Source: Amycolatopsis circi
Lineage (GTDB): Bacteria; Actinomycetota; Actinomycetes; Mycobacteriales; Pseudonocardiaceae
Direction: 5' to 3'
Assembly: GCF_003385235.1 (NCBI RefSeq)
Contig: NZ_PQIA01000106.1
Coordinates: 1 to 33,622 of the forward strand
Length of the DNA: 33,622 bases
The translations under genes and the position numbers were made by a program. This document shows positions 8,698-16,396 of this stretch, piece after piece. The stretch's first letter is position 1. Each line of letters starts with the position of its first letter. The notes under the pieces were generated by a model that made no database searches, was not told the DNA's origin, and saw nothing but the letters and a program-made list of their open reading frames with translations.

Positions 8698-10538
8698 CGA
8701 GACTCGCTCCCGCGATGCCGGGGTCGAGGTCGTCCCCGGGTCGAACCAGAGTGCGGCCGAAGCTCCTCCGGCCGCGCCTGCCGAACCACCCGAAGGACGC
8801 GCTGGTTCCGGCCCTCGCAGTGCTGGCCGGAGTGCTGTGGCTGGCCGGGCTTAGGCAGGTGACCCCCGCGGAACTCGGCGGGCTCGGCCTGATCACCGCG
8901 CTGTCGCCGGTGCTGCTGGCCGCGTATCCGGTACTGGCCGCGGCGGTGGTGGCGGAACTGGTCCGCCGCCGACCGCGTCCGCGCGTGCTGGCCTCGTGCA
9001 CGGTTCTCGGCGTGCTCCTCGTCTACGGCCTGCAGCCGTCCAGCGAACAGACCGCACGGCTCACCGTGTCCTGGCTGCACACCGGATTCGCCCGGTACAT
9101 CGCCGAAAACGGGCAACCTCTGCAAGGTTACGACGCCCGGTTCTCCTGGCCCGGCTTCTTCTCGCTGATCGCTTTTCTGACCAGGGCGAGCAACGCGCCG
9201 GACGCCACGCCCTTGCTGCAATGGGCGCCGGCCGTCATCGCGGGGATCGCGGTGCTGGGCGTCCGGGTCCTCGCGGTCGCCGTGCTGGGCGCCGGGCGCG
9301 CCGGCTGGCTGGCCACGTGGATCTTCCTCCTCGCCGAATGGACCGAGCAGGACTACTTCTCCCCGCAGGCCGCCACCTACCTGATCATGCTCGCCGCGCT
9401 CGCCCTGGTCGCCCGGTATCTCGTGCGGCCGGGCCTCGCGTACGGGGGAAAGTCCCGCCCGGGGCGCGGCGCTCCCCCGCCGAACCTCGTCCGCCAACGG
9501 CTCGTCGCGCACGGACTGCTCCTGCTCTTCGCGCTGGCCCTGGCGCCGACGCACCAGCTGACTCCGTTCCTGCTGGCCGGGCTGCTGCTGGTGATGGCGC
9601 TGACCGGCCGGCTGTGGGCGGGCTGGCTGCCCTGGCTCGTCCTGGTGCCCGCGCTGGTGTGGTTCACGCTGGGGGCCAAGGACTTCTGGCAGGGCCAGCT
9701 CAGCATGGTGATCGGCGACTTCGGGCAGGTGAGCTCGTCGGTCGACCAGGGCATCACCGGGCGGTTCACCGGCGACGCGGGCCGCACCGCGATCCTGTTC
9801 CTGCGGGTCTGCCTGACCGGCACGGTCGGCGCACTCGCACTCGGCGGCTGGTGGTCGCGCCGCCGCAGGGGACTGCGCTCGGTGCCGCTCGTACTGCTCG
9901 CGCTCGCTCCGCTGGGACTGGCCGCGCTGCAGTCCTACGGCGGCGAAGTCTTCGTCCGCTGTTACCTGTTCGCCCTGCCGTTCGCGGCGATCCTGGGCGG
10001 CTGCTGCCTCGACGCGCTCCTGTCGCGGCCGAGCGGTCCGGGTGCGATGCGCGCCGCCTCCCGCGTCCGGCCGCGGTTTCGCGGGGCCGGACCGGTCGCC
10101 GCCGCGATCGTGCTCGCCGCGCTGGGCCTCGGCACGATCACCGCACGGGGCGGCGGCGACGCGTACCTCAGCTACACCCGTGCCGACGTCGCCGCGGTCG
10201 CCGACGCATACCGGCTGGCCGCACCCGGGCAGACGATCAGCGTGCTCAGCGCCGACGCCACCCCCATCGGGTTCGACCGGATCGGAGTCGTGAACCAGCC
10301 CGCCGTGGAACGGACCTGCCCGGGCTACGTCCGCGCGGCGACCTGCGTCCTCGACGCGGCGCCGGACTACCTCGTGGTCACGCCTTCCCAGGAGAACTAC
10401 GGCCGGATCTACTACGGCCTCTCCGCCGGGTGGACCGACCGGCTCGTCTCGGATCTGCTCTACAGCGGGAACTACCAGGTCGTGTTCGACCAGGGCGGAG
10501 CCAGGCTCCTCGCTCGCGCCGACCGCGGGCAGCCATGA
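8694..10538 (+). CDS. Large polytopic membrane protein, GT-C or polysaccharide-polymerase-like
   Basis: A 614-residue protein starting at GTG 8694 (GTGA overlap). An Arg/Pro-rich cytoplasmic N-terminus (about 45 residues) precedes roughly a dozen membrane segments up to about residue 490, then a soluble C-terminal domain of about 130 residues. Conserved-looking polar loops are QGYDARFSWPGFFSL and WTEQDYFSPQAATY between early helices, APTHQLTPFLL midway and SYGGEVFVRCYLFALPF late. The many-helix-plus-outer-domain architecture and acidic/aromatic loops suit a polyprenyl-phosphate-sugar-dependent GT-C transferase or a Wzy-type polymerase. I cannot decide between them without structure-based comparison. 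It follows the cytoplasmic glycosyltransferases and probably acts on the outer leaflet. Confidence 0.75.
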   Translation: MTRLAPAMPGSRSSPGRTRVRPKLLRPRLPNHPKDALVPALAVLAGVLWLAGLRQVTPAELGGLGLITALSPVLLAAYPVLAAAVVAELVRRRPRPRVLASCTVLGVLLVYGLQPSSEQTARLTVSWLHTGFARYIAENGQPLQGYDARFSWPGFFSLIAFLTRASNAPDATPLLQWAPAVIAGIAVLGVRVLAVAVLGAGRAGWLATWIFLLAEWTEQDYFSPQAATYLIMLAALALVARYLVRPGLAYGGKSRPGRGAPPPNLVRQRLVAHGLLLLFALALAPTHQLTPFLLAGLLLVMALTGRLWAGWLPWLVLVPALVWFTLGAKDFWQGQLSMVIGDFGQVSSSVDQGITGRFTGDAGRTAILFLRVCLTGTVGALALGGWWSRRRRGLRSVPLVLLALAPLGLAALQSYGGEVFVRCYLFALPFAAILGGCCLDALLSRPSGPGAMRAASRVRPRFRGAGPVAAAIVLAALGLGTITARGGGDAYLSYTRADVAAVADAYRLAAPGQTISVLSADATPIGFDRIGVVNQPAVERTCPGYVRAATCVLDAAPDYLVVTPSQENYGRIYYGLSAGWTDRLVSDLLYSGNYQVVFDQGGARLLARADRGQP

Positions 10539-10753
10539 CCGATTCGGTGTCCGTGCTGTCAGTCGTCGTGTTCGCCGCCGCGTTCTGCGGACTCGTCATC
10601 GTGCGCACCGTCCTGGCGGAGCGAGCGGCAGGCGAACGCGGCGTCCGGCAGGCCCGGTCGCGACGGGTGCGCCGGCTCGACCTCGCCGGCGTCGCCGTGA
10701 CCGTGCTGCTGTTCGCCGCTGTGGTGCTCCGCGTCATGAACGCGGTCGGCTGA
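10535..10753 (+). CDS. Small two-helix membrane protein
   Basis: A 72-residue protein whose ATG overlaps the preceding stop (ATGA). Two hydrophobic segments, VSVLSVVVFAAAFCGLVIV (about 5-23) and LAGVAVTVLLFAAVVLRVM (about 51-69), flank a strongly basic loop with several Arg residues. It is the last member of the overlapping gene chain. The positive loop places both termini on the outer side. No family is recognised. A structural or regulatory subunit of the membrane glycan machinery is the simplest reading. Confidence 0.65.
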   Translation: MTDSVSVLSVVVFAAAFCGLVIVRTVLAERAAGERGVRQARSRRVRRLDLAGVAVTVLLFAAVVLRVMNAVG

Positions 10754-10763
10754 GGGGGTGGGC

Positions 10764-10769
10764 TATGCT
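10764..10769 (+). promoter_or_regulatory. Possible -10 box (TATGCT)
   Basis: TATGCT lies about 22 bases before a GGAGG Shine-Dalgarno and begins 11 bases after the preceding stop codon. No good -35 box is visible at 16-18 bp, so this is weak. Confidence 0.3.
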
Positions 10770-10801
10770 GACCGACACACCAGGACATCTGGAGGGCCGC
10801 C

Positions 10802-10969
10802 ATCAGCTCCCCCACGGCAGGGCGCGACCTGTGCCGCTGCGGACACCCTCGCGAAGCTCATGCGCATTACCGCGGCGGCACCGAATGCGCCCTCTGCCCG
10901 CCCGGCGGGTGCCGCCGGTTCCGCGGGCCCGGTCTCCTAGCCAAGATGCTCCGCCTGCTGCGCCGCTGA
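10802..10969 (+). CDS. Zinc-ribbon microprotein with apparent ATC start
   Basis: A 55-residue frame containing CRCGH, then AHYRGGTECALC, then GGCRRFR, and a basic amphipathic tail (LLAKMLRLLRR). The Cys/His spacing (CxCxH ... H ... CxxC ... C) looks like a small zinc-binding knuckle, a pattern I associate with short uncharacterised actinobacterial proteins. The frame is closed upstream by TGA at 10769-10771. Between that stop and the first Cys there is no ATG, GTG or TTG. A consensus GGAGG at 10791-10795 sits six bases before ATC 10802, which makes ATC the best-placed start. CTG at 10829 is the alternative. A sequencing error at the start codon or a decayed start is possible. Function unknown, perhaps nucleic-acid or protein binding. 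Confidence 0.55.
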   Translation: MSSPTAGRDLCRCGHPREAHAHYRGGTECALCPPGGCRRFRGPGLLAKMLRLLRR

Positions 10970-11186
10970 TCCCGCCCGCGGCACCCCCGTTCCGCCCGCA
11001 TCGCGACGGCCGCTGAAACGCGCCGCCGAAATGGCTCGCGCGGTTTTTCCCTCGCCGTGCACGTGAACGAAAACGCTTTCCCAGATCACAGGAACGATGC
11101 GAAATCTCAATCGCTGTAGCGCACCGGTCTCCGTTTCCGATTTCGATATCGCGGCGGTTTCGCCGGCGGATCGGGAGGAGTGTTCG

Positions 11187-13208
11187 ATGAAAAGATCACC
11201 CGGGGGATGGTCCCGGTTCTGCACGCTGTCCGCGATTTCGGTGCTGACCGCCGGGGTCGTCACCGCCGCTCTCACCTCCGGGCAGCCGATCGCCGCGGCA
11301 ACCGCCCAGCCTCCGCCGCTGACGAGCAAACTGCCGTGGGAACCCGCGCCGCCCAAGGTGACGGCCACCCGGCCGGCGCCTTCGGTGACCAAACCGGCCT
11401 CCCCGCCCGCCGCGCCCAAGGCGGCGACGCCCGGCGCGTCGGCCGCGGCGGTGCCGCTGATCGTGGACACCGACGTCTACGGCAGCGCCGACGACGCAGG
11501 CGCGCTCGCGATCGCCAACGCCATGCAGGACAACGGCCAGGTCAGCATTCTCGGCGTCATGGTGAACTACCCGAGCAAATGGGGCGCGCCGGCCGTTTCC
11601 TCGATCAACACCTATTACGGCCACGGCGGCATTCCGGTCGGCAGCATCGAACCGGCCGCCGACGACGTGTCGAGCCCGGACTACGCGAAATATCTCGCGC
11701 AGAACTTCCCGACGCGGATCGCCGACGGCAACACCGCCCCCGAGGCAGCGGGGCTGTACCGGAAGCTGCTCGCCGGCGCCGCCGACCACAGCGTGGTGAT
11801 CGTCGGAATCGGGCTCGAGACGAACCTGGCGAACCTGATGAACTCCCCCGCGGACGCCTACAGCCCGCTCACCGGAACGCAGCTGATCGCCCAGAAGGTC
11901 AAGTCGCTCACCATGATGGGCGGCCAGTTCCCGGCCAGCAACGCCGCCGACGGCCCGGAGTACAACTGGAAGGCCGACGCCTCGGCCGCCACCCAGGTCG
12001 TGAACAACTGGCCGGCCACGGTGCCCGCCGAGTTCGAGGGCTACGAGGTCGGCGCCGCCGTCTCGACCGGAGCCGGGCTCGCCGCCACTCCCGCGGCTAA
12101 TCCCGTCCGAGCTGCCTACCAGCGGATGATCGGTGCGGGCAACAGCATGAACAGCTGGGACCCGGTCGCCATGTACGACGCGGGCATGGGCCACAGCGGA
12201 CTCTTCGCCGACAACCCCGATCCCGGCTCGGTCCTGGTGGCTGCGGACGGCGGGGACAAGTGGGACACCACGACCGTCAAGCCGCAGCATTACCTTCTCA
12301 ACGCCGCGTCGCCGGCCCGGATCGGCACCGCGCTCGAAACCTTGATGGACCAGCTGCCGGTCGCCTCCGCCGACCCGATCGTGGCGCACTACACCCAACT
12401 GGGCGGCCCGAGCAGCTACCTGGGGAACCCGGTGGGCAGCGAGTACGTCCCCACGGCCGGCGGCAGAGCGCAGGATTACCAGAACGGCGCCATCTACTGG
12501 TCGCAGGCCAGCGGCGCGCACGCCGTGCGCAGCAACATCCTGGCGAAGTACCGGCAGTACGGCGGCCCGGCGTCAGTCCTGGGGTATCCGACTACCGACG
12601 AGACAGCGACATCCGACGGAATCGGCCGGTACAACCACTTCACCGGAACCGGCGGCGCCTCCATCTACTGGACGCCCAATACGGGCGCACACGCGATCTA
12701 CGGTGCTATCCGCGCCGCGTGGGCCGGCATGGGCGGGGAACGCGGCGGGCTCGGCTATCCGATCACTGACGAAACCGGCACGCCCGACGGCGTGGGCCGC
12801 TACAACCACTTCTCCAGGACCGACGGCGGCTCGATCTACTGGACTCCCGGCACCGGCGCCCACGCGATCTACGGTGCTATCCGCGCCAAGTGGGCGGCAA
12901 TGGGCTGGGAACGGTCCGTGCTCGGCTACCCCACCACCGACGAAACCGGAACCCCGGACGGAGTCGGCCGCTACAACCACTTCACCGGAACCGGCGGAGC
13001 CTCCATCTACTGGACGCCCGGCACCGGTGCCCAGGCCATCTACGGCGACATCCGCGCCAAGTGGGCGTCGATGGGCTGGGAACGGTCATTCCTCGGCTAC
13101 CCGACCAGCAGCGAGTACGGAATCCCCGGCGGCAGGCGGAACGACTTCCAGCACGGCTGGATCAGCTGGAACGCGTCGAACCGCGCGATCACCGTCGGCC
13201 GGCGGTAG
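11187..13208 (+). CDS. Secreted nucleoside hydrolase-like protein with five C-terminal LGFP repeats
   Basis: A 673-residue exported protein. ATG 11187 is chosen because GGGAGGAG ends six bases upstream. A signal peptide (about 1-40, basic then hydrophobic) and a Pro/Ala linker (to about 86) precede an inosine/uridine-preferring nucleoside hydrolase-type domain (about 88-390). That domain has the calcium-site motif IVDTDVYGSADD, two residues longer than the usual DTDPGIDD. It also has EYNWKADASAA, and SWDPVAM where the family usually has His-Asp. Five LGFP repeats follow (about 397-673: YLGNPVGSE, VLGYPTTDE, GLGYPITDE, VLGYPTTDE, FLGYPTSSE). LGFP repeats anchor or orient proteins on the mycolata cell wall. 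It probably cleaves extracellular nucleosides or a related N-glycoside at the surface. The Trp in place of His makes activity uncertain. Confidence 0.85.
   Translation: MKRSPGGWSRFCTLSAISVLTAGVVTAALTSGQPIAAATAQPPPLTSKLPWEPAPPKVTATRPAPSVTKPASPPAAPKAATPGASAAAVPLIVDTDVYGSADDAGALAIANAMQDNGQVSILGVMVNYPSKWGAPAVSSINTYYGHGGIPVGSIEPAADDVSSPDYAKYLAQNFPTRIADGNTAPEAAGLYRKLLAGAADHSVVIVGIGLETNLANLMNSPADAYSPLTGTQLIAQKVKSLTMMGGQFPASNAADGPEYNWKADASAATQVVNNWPATVPAEFEGYEVGAAVSTGAGLAATPAANPVRAAYQRMIGAGNSMNSWDPVAMYDAGMGHSGLFADNPDPGSVLVAADGGDKWDTTTVKPQHYLLNAASPARIGTALETLMDQLPVASADPIVAHYTQLGGPSSYLGNPVGSEYVPTAGGRAQDYQNGAIYWSQASGAHAVRSNILAKYRQYGGPASVLGYPTTDETATSDGIGRYNHFTGTGGASIYWTPNTGAHAIYGAIRAAWAGMGGERGGLGYPITDETGTPDGVGRYNHFSRTDGGSIYWTPGTGAHAIYGAIRAKWAAMGWERSVLGYPTTDETGTPDGVGRYNHFTGTGGASIYWTPGTGAQAIYGDIRAKWASMGWERSFLGYPTSSEYGIPGGRRNDFQHGWISWNASNRAITVGRR
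12580..13110 (+). repeat. 171-bp direct repeats encoding LGFP units
   Basis: The sequence tacaaccacttc recurs at 12630, 12801 and 12972, an exact 171-bp (57-residue) period. The units are very similar at DNA level, which points to recent duplication or gene conversion inside the gene. Confidence 0.85.
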
Positions 13209-13244
13209 GCCGCAGGGCGAATCGCCTTGCCGGAATCGAGGTTT

Positions 13245-13274
13245 CCGGGTGCGGCGGCCGACCGCCGCACCCGG
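13245..13274. terminator. Hairpin after the nucleoside hydrolase gene
   Basis: Perfect 13-bp arms CCGGGTGCGGCGG / CCGCCGCACCCGG around a CCGA loop, 36 bases after the stop. There is no T-tract, as is common in actinomycete terminators. It may attenuate rather than end transcription into the small gene at 13315. Confidence 0.55.
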
Positions 13275-13314
13275 GCCGCAGTTTCGGCACCCCGCACAGG
13301 AGACGGAGGAAATC

Positions 13315-13488
13315 ATGACCCAGACGACCGGACAACCACAGCCGCGCGGCAACCCCGTCCCGGCCCCGCTCCCCGGGTGGGTCGGCGACCACGACCCGAC
13401 CGACCAGAATTGGCAGGAACACGGCGACGAGGTCCACATCGCCGCCCAGCGGGCAGGACGGGCCTGGCAGCAACCGGAAACGGACTGA
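13315..13488 (+). CDS. Small hydrophilic protein of unknown function
   Basis: A 57-residue protein preceded by a good ribosome binding site (GGAGACGGAGGAA). It is rich in Gln, Pro, Asp and His (MTQTTGQPQPRGNP, then GWVGDHDPTDQNWQEHGDEVH) and has no membrane segment, Cys or recognisable domain. It is probably intrinsically disordered at the N-terminus with a short helix (VHIAAQRAGRAWQQ). A strong hairpin separates it from the nucleoside hydrolase gene, so it may be expressed alone. The good start signal and clean stop argue it is real; I do not recognise a family. Confidence 0.5.
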   Translation: MTQTTGQPQPRGNPVPAPLPGWVGDHDPTDQNWQEHGDEVHIAAQRAGRAWQQPETD

Positions 13489-13871
13489 GCGACACCTGCC
13501 GTCAGCCGAGCACCCGAAGCCCGGCTGGCAACGGACTGCGATTCCGCGAGCGGCGAGGCCGTGCAGGCCACGATGGACCGCCTCGCCTCCTCTGAAGGCC
13601 ATTGGCGGGTCCCGACAGCCCGTTAGCCCAGCTCGCACCACTGTCTACTATGGACAACGCCTAGCGGATGAAATACGCGCCGCGATGTGCTTCTCCGACG
13701 TCCCGGCAGGGATGAGCGGATCGACTGTTCGCATCTGTTAGTGGCCAGTTGGAATTCCCCGCTGGCGGCCAGTTAGCGGGGAGGTAACTGGCCGCCAGCG
13801 GTCACGGGGAGTCAGGTCGGTGCTTGACGGTGGGGCGGGCGCCGGAAGCGTGGCCGGTGCTGGGCTGGCCG
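13489..13871. other. Gene-free stretch with strong inverted repeat
   Basis: No supported gene. The notable content is the long perfect stem at 13759-13801 and an extra copy of its GGCCAGTT core at 13743-13750. It separates convergent genes (13315, plus strand, and 13872, minus strand). Confidence 0.6.
13759..13801. terminator. Perfect 17-bp inverted repeat between convergent genes
   Basis: Arms CCGCTGGCGGCCAGTTA / TAACTGGCCGCCAGCGG around a 9-base loop (GCGGGGAGG). Its place between convergent genes suits a bidirectional terminator. No T-run follows, and the additional GGCCAGTT copy upstream would also fit a protein-binding site. Confidence 0.5.
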
Positions 13872-14351
13872 CTATTCAGTCCGGGTGAGGTCCATGGTCC
13901 AGTTGGTGCGCCAGGTGACTCCATCGTCGTAGGAGAACGCCTGCTCCCATCGGGCGGTGTCGGTGGTGGCGTTGGTCCATTCGAATCGCACTTTCACGGC
14001 GTGGCCGCCTAGGACGTCGTCGCAGAAAAACCGGCCGCGGCCGTCGCTGAAGGTCCCTTCCATAGGCGGGTCGAGGTGTCCGGGCCTGGTGCTGGAGGCC
14101 CACCAGATGCGCCAGACCTTGGCTTCAGGGTCGAACTGGCGGAGCGTGAAGCCTTCGAAGTCGTCGGTCTGGATCCGGTCGACGTGGCCCAGGCCGCCCA
14201 GGATCGGCTCAGCCGCGGCGGTGGCGTCGAACTCGACCCACTCCGCACAGGCCGGGTCCACGAGGTCTGCCAGCTTGCGGTTGCGTACCTGCCAGCGGCC
14301 GAAAATGAAATCGAAATCAGAGCGCCCGTCGGCGGGCACGGCGGAAGTCAC
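13872..14351 (-). CDS. DUF1579-like beta-barrel protein
   Basis: A 159-residue protein. GTG 14351 is chosen because AAGGAG (14359-14364, minus strand) sits seven bases before it; longer upstream starts lack a site and family similarity. The sequence (FDFIFGRWQVRN ... ILGGLGHVDRIQ ... FEGFTLRQFDPEAKVWRIWW ... GTFSDGRGRFF ... VRFEWT ... WEQAFSYDDGVTWRTNW) has the repeating aromatic beta-strand pattern of DUF1579-type, calycin-like small-molecule-binding proteins. Ligand and role are unknown. It stands alone between a palindrome-bearing upstream region and the 13759-13801 hairpin. Confidence 0.75.
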   Translation of the reverse strand: MTSAVPADGRSDFDFIFGRWQVRNRKLADLVDPACAEWVEFDATAAAEPILGGLGHVDRIQTDDFEGFTLRQFDPEAKVWRIWWASSTRPGHLDPPMEGTFSDGRGRFFCDDVLGGHAVKVRFEWTNATTDTARWEQAFSYDDGVTWRTNWTMDLTRTE

Positions 14352-14476
14352 GGTCAAGCTCCTTGGGTGGCCGGTCGCCAACGATCTCTCGCAGGCGATG
14401 CACATGTTGGGGACGCGCACACGGTATGGCCCAGCACCGACAATTCTGGCTAGGCACGGAAGATCTCGGTCAAGAC

Positions 14477-14493
14477 TGTCACGGAACGTGACA
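14477..14493. promoter_or_regulatory. Palindromic operator candidate TGTCACG-N3-CGTGACA
   Basis: Perfect 7-bp arms around GAA. On the minus strand a TTGACC -35-like hexamer (14473-14468) follows immediately, toward the DUF1579-like gene that starts about 125 bases further on. A matching -10 box is only weak. Confidence 0.35.
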
Positions 14494-15107
14494 TTTCAAG
14501 TGGCCGTACGCGGGGAACTCAAACCGGCCGCTGACACGCATCGGACTGCTGTTGCCCGGCATCCTCGCTACTGCGACTGCAGCAACGCCGTCGTGCTCGC
14601 TCAGCGGCCTGCCGACGCGGAATCCCCGCCGCGGTCACTGCGGTCTCGGCCTCCAGCGCCGACGTCCTTGAACGCGTACCTGAGCGGAGGCGGCGAAGAC
14701 GGTTCGCAGCAACTCGCGTCCGCGCCGACAGCGGTCTGCACGGAGCGGCGAACCGAGGTGCTGCAGTGCTTGCTCGGCACCAAGTTCGCCACCACTGCGG
14801 GCTCCCGGCACCCCGGGCTCGGACTGTTCGGCCTGACCTCAGCGCCAGCCAACGCGGCGAGATCGTCGTCGAACCGCCGGCACGCGGCGCTCTAACCCTC
14901 ACCGGGATCGAGACCGGCGAGGCGTTACCTATCTCCGTCAGGGCAGTCGGGCTCTCGACCGACGCCCGGCCGACCGCGCCGCCGCCGTCCGCCTGCGCTA
15001 CCGCTTGGCGGACGGCCAAGCGAACATAGTGGCGTCATGCTGAGGCAGCATTCCCGCCGTCGGTTCGGCGGCCTGAGCGGTCCGGCCTCGCCACCTCTCC
15101 GGAACGG

Positions 15108-15383
15108 TCAGGACCGTGGACCGACCACGCGACGGAGCCAGTCCGCGATCGCAAGCACCTTCTCCTTCGGCAGCGACGCGACGATGAGGCCGCAGCCCTG
15201 CCGGTCCAGCTGCGCAGTGCGATGGGCGCTGCGCCGGCGCGCAAATTCGGACGGCCGAGTTCGCTGCAGCCAACCCGCCGACCAGAGGACACGAACGCAG
15301 GGGCCCCTTCCACGCGGAAGATCCGCGAAACTGCCGCCGAATCGGTCCGCTCCCCTCAGGCCAAGGCCAGACGCGACCGTGTC
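15108..15383 (-). pseudogene. Possible C-terminal gene remnant
   Basis: An open minus-strand frame without a start signal. Its last part reads QLDRQGCGLIVASLPKEKV followed by LAIADWLRRVVGPRS and a stop. The helical, aliphatic composition looks like a genuine protein C-terminus, while the upstream part is Arg/Gly-rich and not protein-like. I do not recognise the family. It may equally be chance. Confidence 0.25.
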
Positions 15384-15621
15384 TCAAGCCCTGCGCAGGA
15401 AATCTCCGGCATCATTCTCGAGAGTTTTCAGCGGCACTGCCAAGCACAAACCTTGGAGTGTCCCTTTCCGGAATTCAGGAATTACCAGAATGACCGGCAA
15501 TCCGACCCCGTCGACCGTCTCTTGTGGACGGCGCACCGGACATGCTCGTCCCCGCCGCCCGAGCGGGCTCGTAACAACCGCTCCGGCCAGCCGACTTACC
15601 GGTAGAAGGGCAGGAACGCCA

Positions 15622-15810
15622 ATGGACCCAGACGCCGTGCTTGACGCGCTGCTGACCGCATGGAAACACGATGTCGAGAGCATTCCGGTCCCTGAGCTTG
15701 TCTCTGTCGACATCGCCCTCGCCGCGTTGGCCATCGAGCGCCTCGTGGGCGATCGCAGAGAATCCCCGGTCGCCGCGGATGCCGAGCAATTCCTCCACCC
15801 ACGTCATTGA
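15622..15810 (+). CDS. Small helical hypothetical protein
   Basis: A 62-residue frame beginning MDPDAVLDALLTAW with an AGGAA site six bases before ATG 15622. It is mostly helical, with a central PVPELVSVDIALAALAIERL that looks like a real conserved helix pair and no Cys or membrane segment. It stands alone in a gene-poor stretch with no operon partner. I recognise no domain. The start signal is moderate, so it may be real or a remnant. Confidence 0.45.
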   Translation: MDPDAVLDALLTAWKHDVESIPVPELVSVDIALAALAIERLVGDRRESPVAADAEQFLHPRH

Positions 15811-16396
15811 GCTCAGCGGTGACCGCGTCCCGGGTTCCTTTCGCCACCCCGCCCCTCAAGTTGCCGAGCAGCCGCCTGCTCCTCGAATTCGCAGCGAAAG
15901 ATCTTCACGAGCACAGTCGACAACCAATCCGCAATCAGCGGTCAGATCGCGGCCGTGCATCGTCCGGCACCTGTGCCGTGCTCGGCGCTGATCCAGCCGG
16001 AGGCAGGGCACACAGCCCTGGAATGCCCGTCCGGCCCGCACACCGCCGACTCCATCCCGGCAGCCGACGAACCTTGTGTGCAGCGGAATCCGGCCGTACC
16101 CGCCGCGAACTGCTTCGACCGCGAGTTGGCTGCCCGCACCCCGCGAACCGACCGGAGTTCCGCCGTACAGCAGGCAGCTGACCGCGTCCGCGCCGACCCG
16201 GACCGCGTCCGGCGATTTTGTATGGCCTCGTCCGGGATGAGCCCGTACAAAACTTTGGTCGTGCCCCGGAGGTGCACCCGCACGGTCGGGTCAGCGCCTT
16301 TCTTCGGGTACGCCCGGCCCGTTCGCGCCGCACCAAGTGCGTGGCCGCCGTTATCGAAACTTGTGCATGAGCAGGGCGAGCCGCACTCGCTGTGAC
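15811..16396. other. Gene-poor stretch
   Basis: No supported gene. A minus-strand piece near 16225-16300 (VRVHLRGTTKVLYGLIPDEA) looks protein-like but runs into Arg/Ala-rich sequence with no homology I can recognise. No terminator or repeat stands out. Confidence 0.45.

Larger units (their letters stand above)
14352..15621. other. 1.27-kb region without a convincing gene; possible decayed coding
   Basis: No frame here has both a credible start and family-like sequence. Protein-like scraps are visible. On the plus strand near 14545-14580 there is a signal-peptide-like GLLLPGILATATAAT, and near 14868-14970 a beta-rich piece in another frame (IVVEPPARGALTLTGIETGE). On the minus strand there is a C-terminus-like piece ending at 15108. 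Base composition is less extreme than in intact neighbours. I read this as eroded sequence, with the promoter of the 13872 gene at its left edge. Confidence 0.4.

Noticed and set aside
10765..11016. 83-codon plus-strand frame starting MLTDTPGH
   Set aside because: Pro/Arg-rich and out of frame with the Cys/His knuckle that carries the protein-like signal in the same stretch.
12580..13110. Regular repeats as a CRISPR array
   Set aside because: The 171-bp period is in frame and encodes LGFP units; there are no short repeats with unique spacers.
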